Positions 5,926 to 6,151 of a stretch of 6,151 nucleotides of DNA are shown in pieces. Where the stretch lies: assembly GCA_018334735.1 (NCBI GenBank), contig JAGXLK010000166.1:1-6151 (forward strand), written 5' to 3'. Each line of letters starts with the position of its first letter. Position 1 is the first letter of the stretch. The position numbers were made by a program, and so were the translations under genes. The notes beneath the pieces were generated by a model. It worked only from the letters and a program-made list of their open reading frames with translations, was not told the DNA's origin and did no database searches. Source of the DNA: Planctomycetota bacterium. Lineage in GTDB: Bacteria; Planctomycetota; Brocadiia; SM23-32.

Positions 5926-6007
5926 CGTTGCCGTTTGGGAGCCATTATTAACCGAAAAATGCACGTTGGGCTCGCCCGTTTGGAGATAGTTGGTAGTGAA
6001 CCGAAAA
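5926..6007. repeat. Imperfect tandem duplication beside the IS110 gene
   Basis: Two related units lie head to tail. Both start with CGTTG (5926, 5964), contain CCGTTTGG (5931, 5976) followed by GAG or AG, and end with ACCGAAAA (5951-5958, 6000-6007). The right-hand unit has an extra GGCTCGC before CCGTTTGG and a longer middle. The array lies 16 to 98 bases past the transposase stop in its direction of transcription, in the non-coding end of the element. Confidence 0.6.
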
Positions 6008-6023
6008 GCAAATTGGAGTTAGC

Positions 6024-6151
6024 TTATTCGGTGCGGTTTCGCCACATCGCGTGCAGAATCTTCACCCACCTGGTGCCCAAACACCTCAGCGCATGGTAGT
6101 GACCTTTGCCTTCCTGCTTTTTGCGTTTGTAGTAGTCATAAGCCCAGCAGT
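6024..6151 (-). CDS. IS110-family transposase, C-terminal fragment
   Basis: The last 41-42 codons of a gene that runs off the right edge; the stop TAA is at 6026-6024. The peptide reads AYDYYKRKKQEGKGHYHALR, then a CLGTRWVKIL segment and AMWRNRTE. This is the hallmark end of IS110/IS116/IS902 (Transposase_20) enzymes: a Tyr-rich helix, KR-K-EGK-H, an AL-R-L-RW-KIL helix and a final MW-R. These transposases combine an N-terminal RuvC-like DEDD domain with a C-terminal serine-containing domain, both lying mostly outside the window. Many relatives continue with PYDE after the RT; here the protein stops after Glu, so it may be a few residues short. The remaining part is open, with no frameshift or internal stop. 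The family call is strong despite the short length. Confidence 0.8.
   Translation of the reverse strand, partial: CWAYDYYKRKKQEGKGHYHALRCLGTRWVKILHAMWRNRTE

Larger units (their letters stand above)
5926..6151 (-). mobile_element. IS110-family insertion sequence, partial (one end)
   Basis: The right edge of the window cuts into an insertion sequence of the IS110 family, recognised by the C-terminus of its transposase at 6024-6151. The non-coding end after the transposase stop is included up to the tandem duplication. The true boundary is not visible: this family often lacks long terminal inverted repeats and target duplications, and no flanking copy is available. It probably lies between about 5894, just outside the dehydrogenase promoter, and 6023. 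Confidence 0.6.

Noticed and set aside
5926..6007. CRISPR-like array
   Set aside because: Only two imperfect units of unequal length, no constant repeat with unique spacers, and no cas gene; better explained by the adjoining IS110 element.

Overview
The window is bacterial, with moderate GC and ordinary Shine-Dalgarno sites. A lipoprotein signal peptide implies a diderm cell envelope. The gene set is a YcfL-like lipoprotein, a small free-standing FHA protein, a cytoplasmic DUF3604/PHP metallohydrolase, a TIM-barrel sugar isomerase and a zinc alcohol dehydrogenase. This mix is familiar from environmental lineages such as the PVC group or Latescibacterota/Poribacteria-like phyla. That placement is an impression from gene content only; no marker gene is present to fix the taxonomy.

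Layout. Bases 1-957 read rightward: the probable last codons of an upstream gene, a YcfL-like lipoprotein (41-439), a 125-base leader with a candidate promoter, and an FHA-domain protein with an acidic tail (565-957). Everything from 992 to the right end reads leftward. In transcription order this is the tail of an IS110-family transposase (6151-6024), a promoter region, a zinc-dependent dehydrogenase (5815-4781), an 81-base gap holding a consensus LacI-family/cre-type operator, a sugar phosphate isomerase/epimerase-type protein (4699-3881), about 700 bases without a recognisable gene, and a DUF3604 metallohydrolase (3178-992). The FHA and DUF3604 genes converge with 34 bases between them, and no clear terminator is visible there.

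How the genes may work together. The dehydrogenase and isomerase look like a two-gene catabolic unit for a sugar, polyol or sugar acid, with the operator between them suggesting control by a LacI/GalR-type regulator encoded elsewhere. The DUF3604 gene has its own leader and may or may not belong to the same pathway. The lipoprotein and FHA gene point to envelope and phospho-signalling roles and seem unrelated to the leftward genes.

The least ordinary parts are non-coding. (1) The stretch just beyond the IS110 transposase stop carries an imperfect tandem duplication, in a position where some IS110/IS1111 elements encode a guide (bridge/seek) RNA. (2) A perfect match to the cre/LacI-family operator consensus lies upstream of the isomerase. 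(3) A family of short dispersed repeats lies in the 3.2-3.7 kb gap, one copy forming the leader of the DUF3604 gene. No CRISPR array, tRNA or rRNA was seen.
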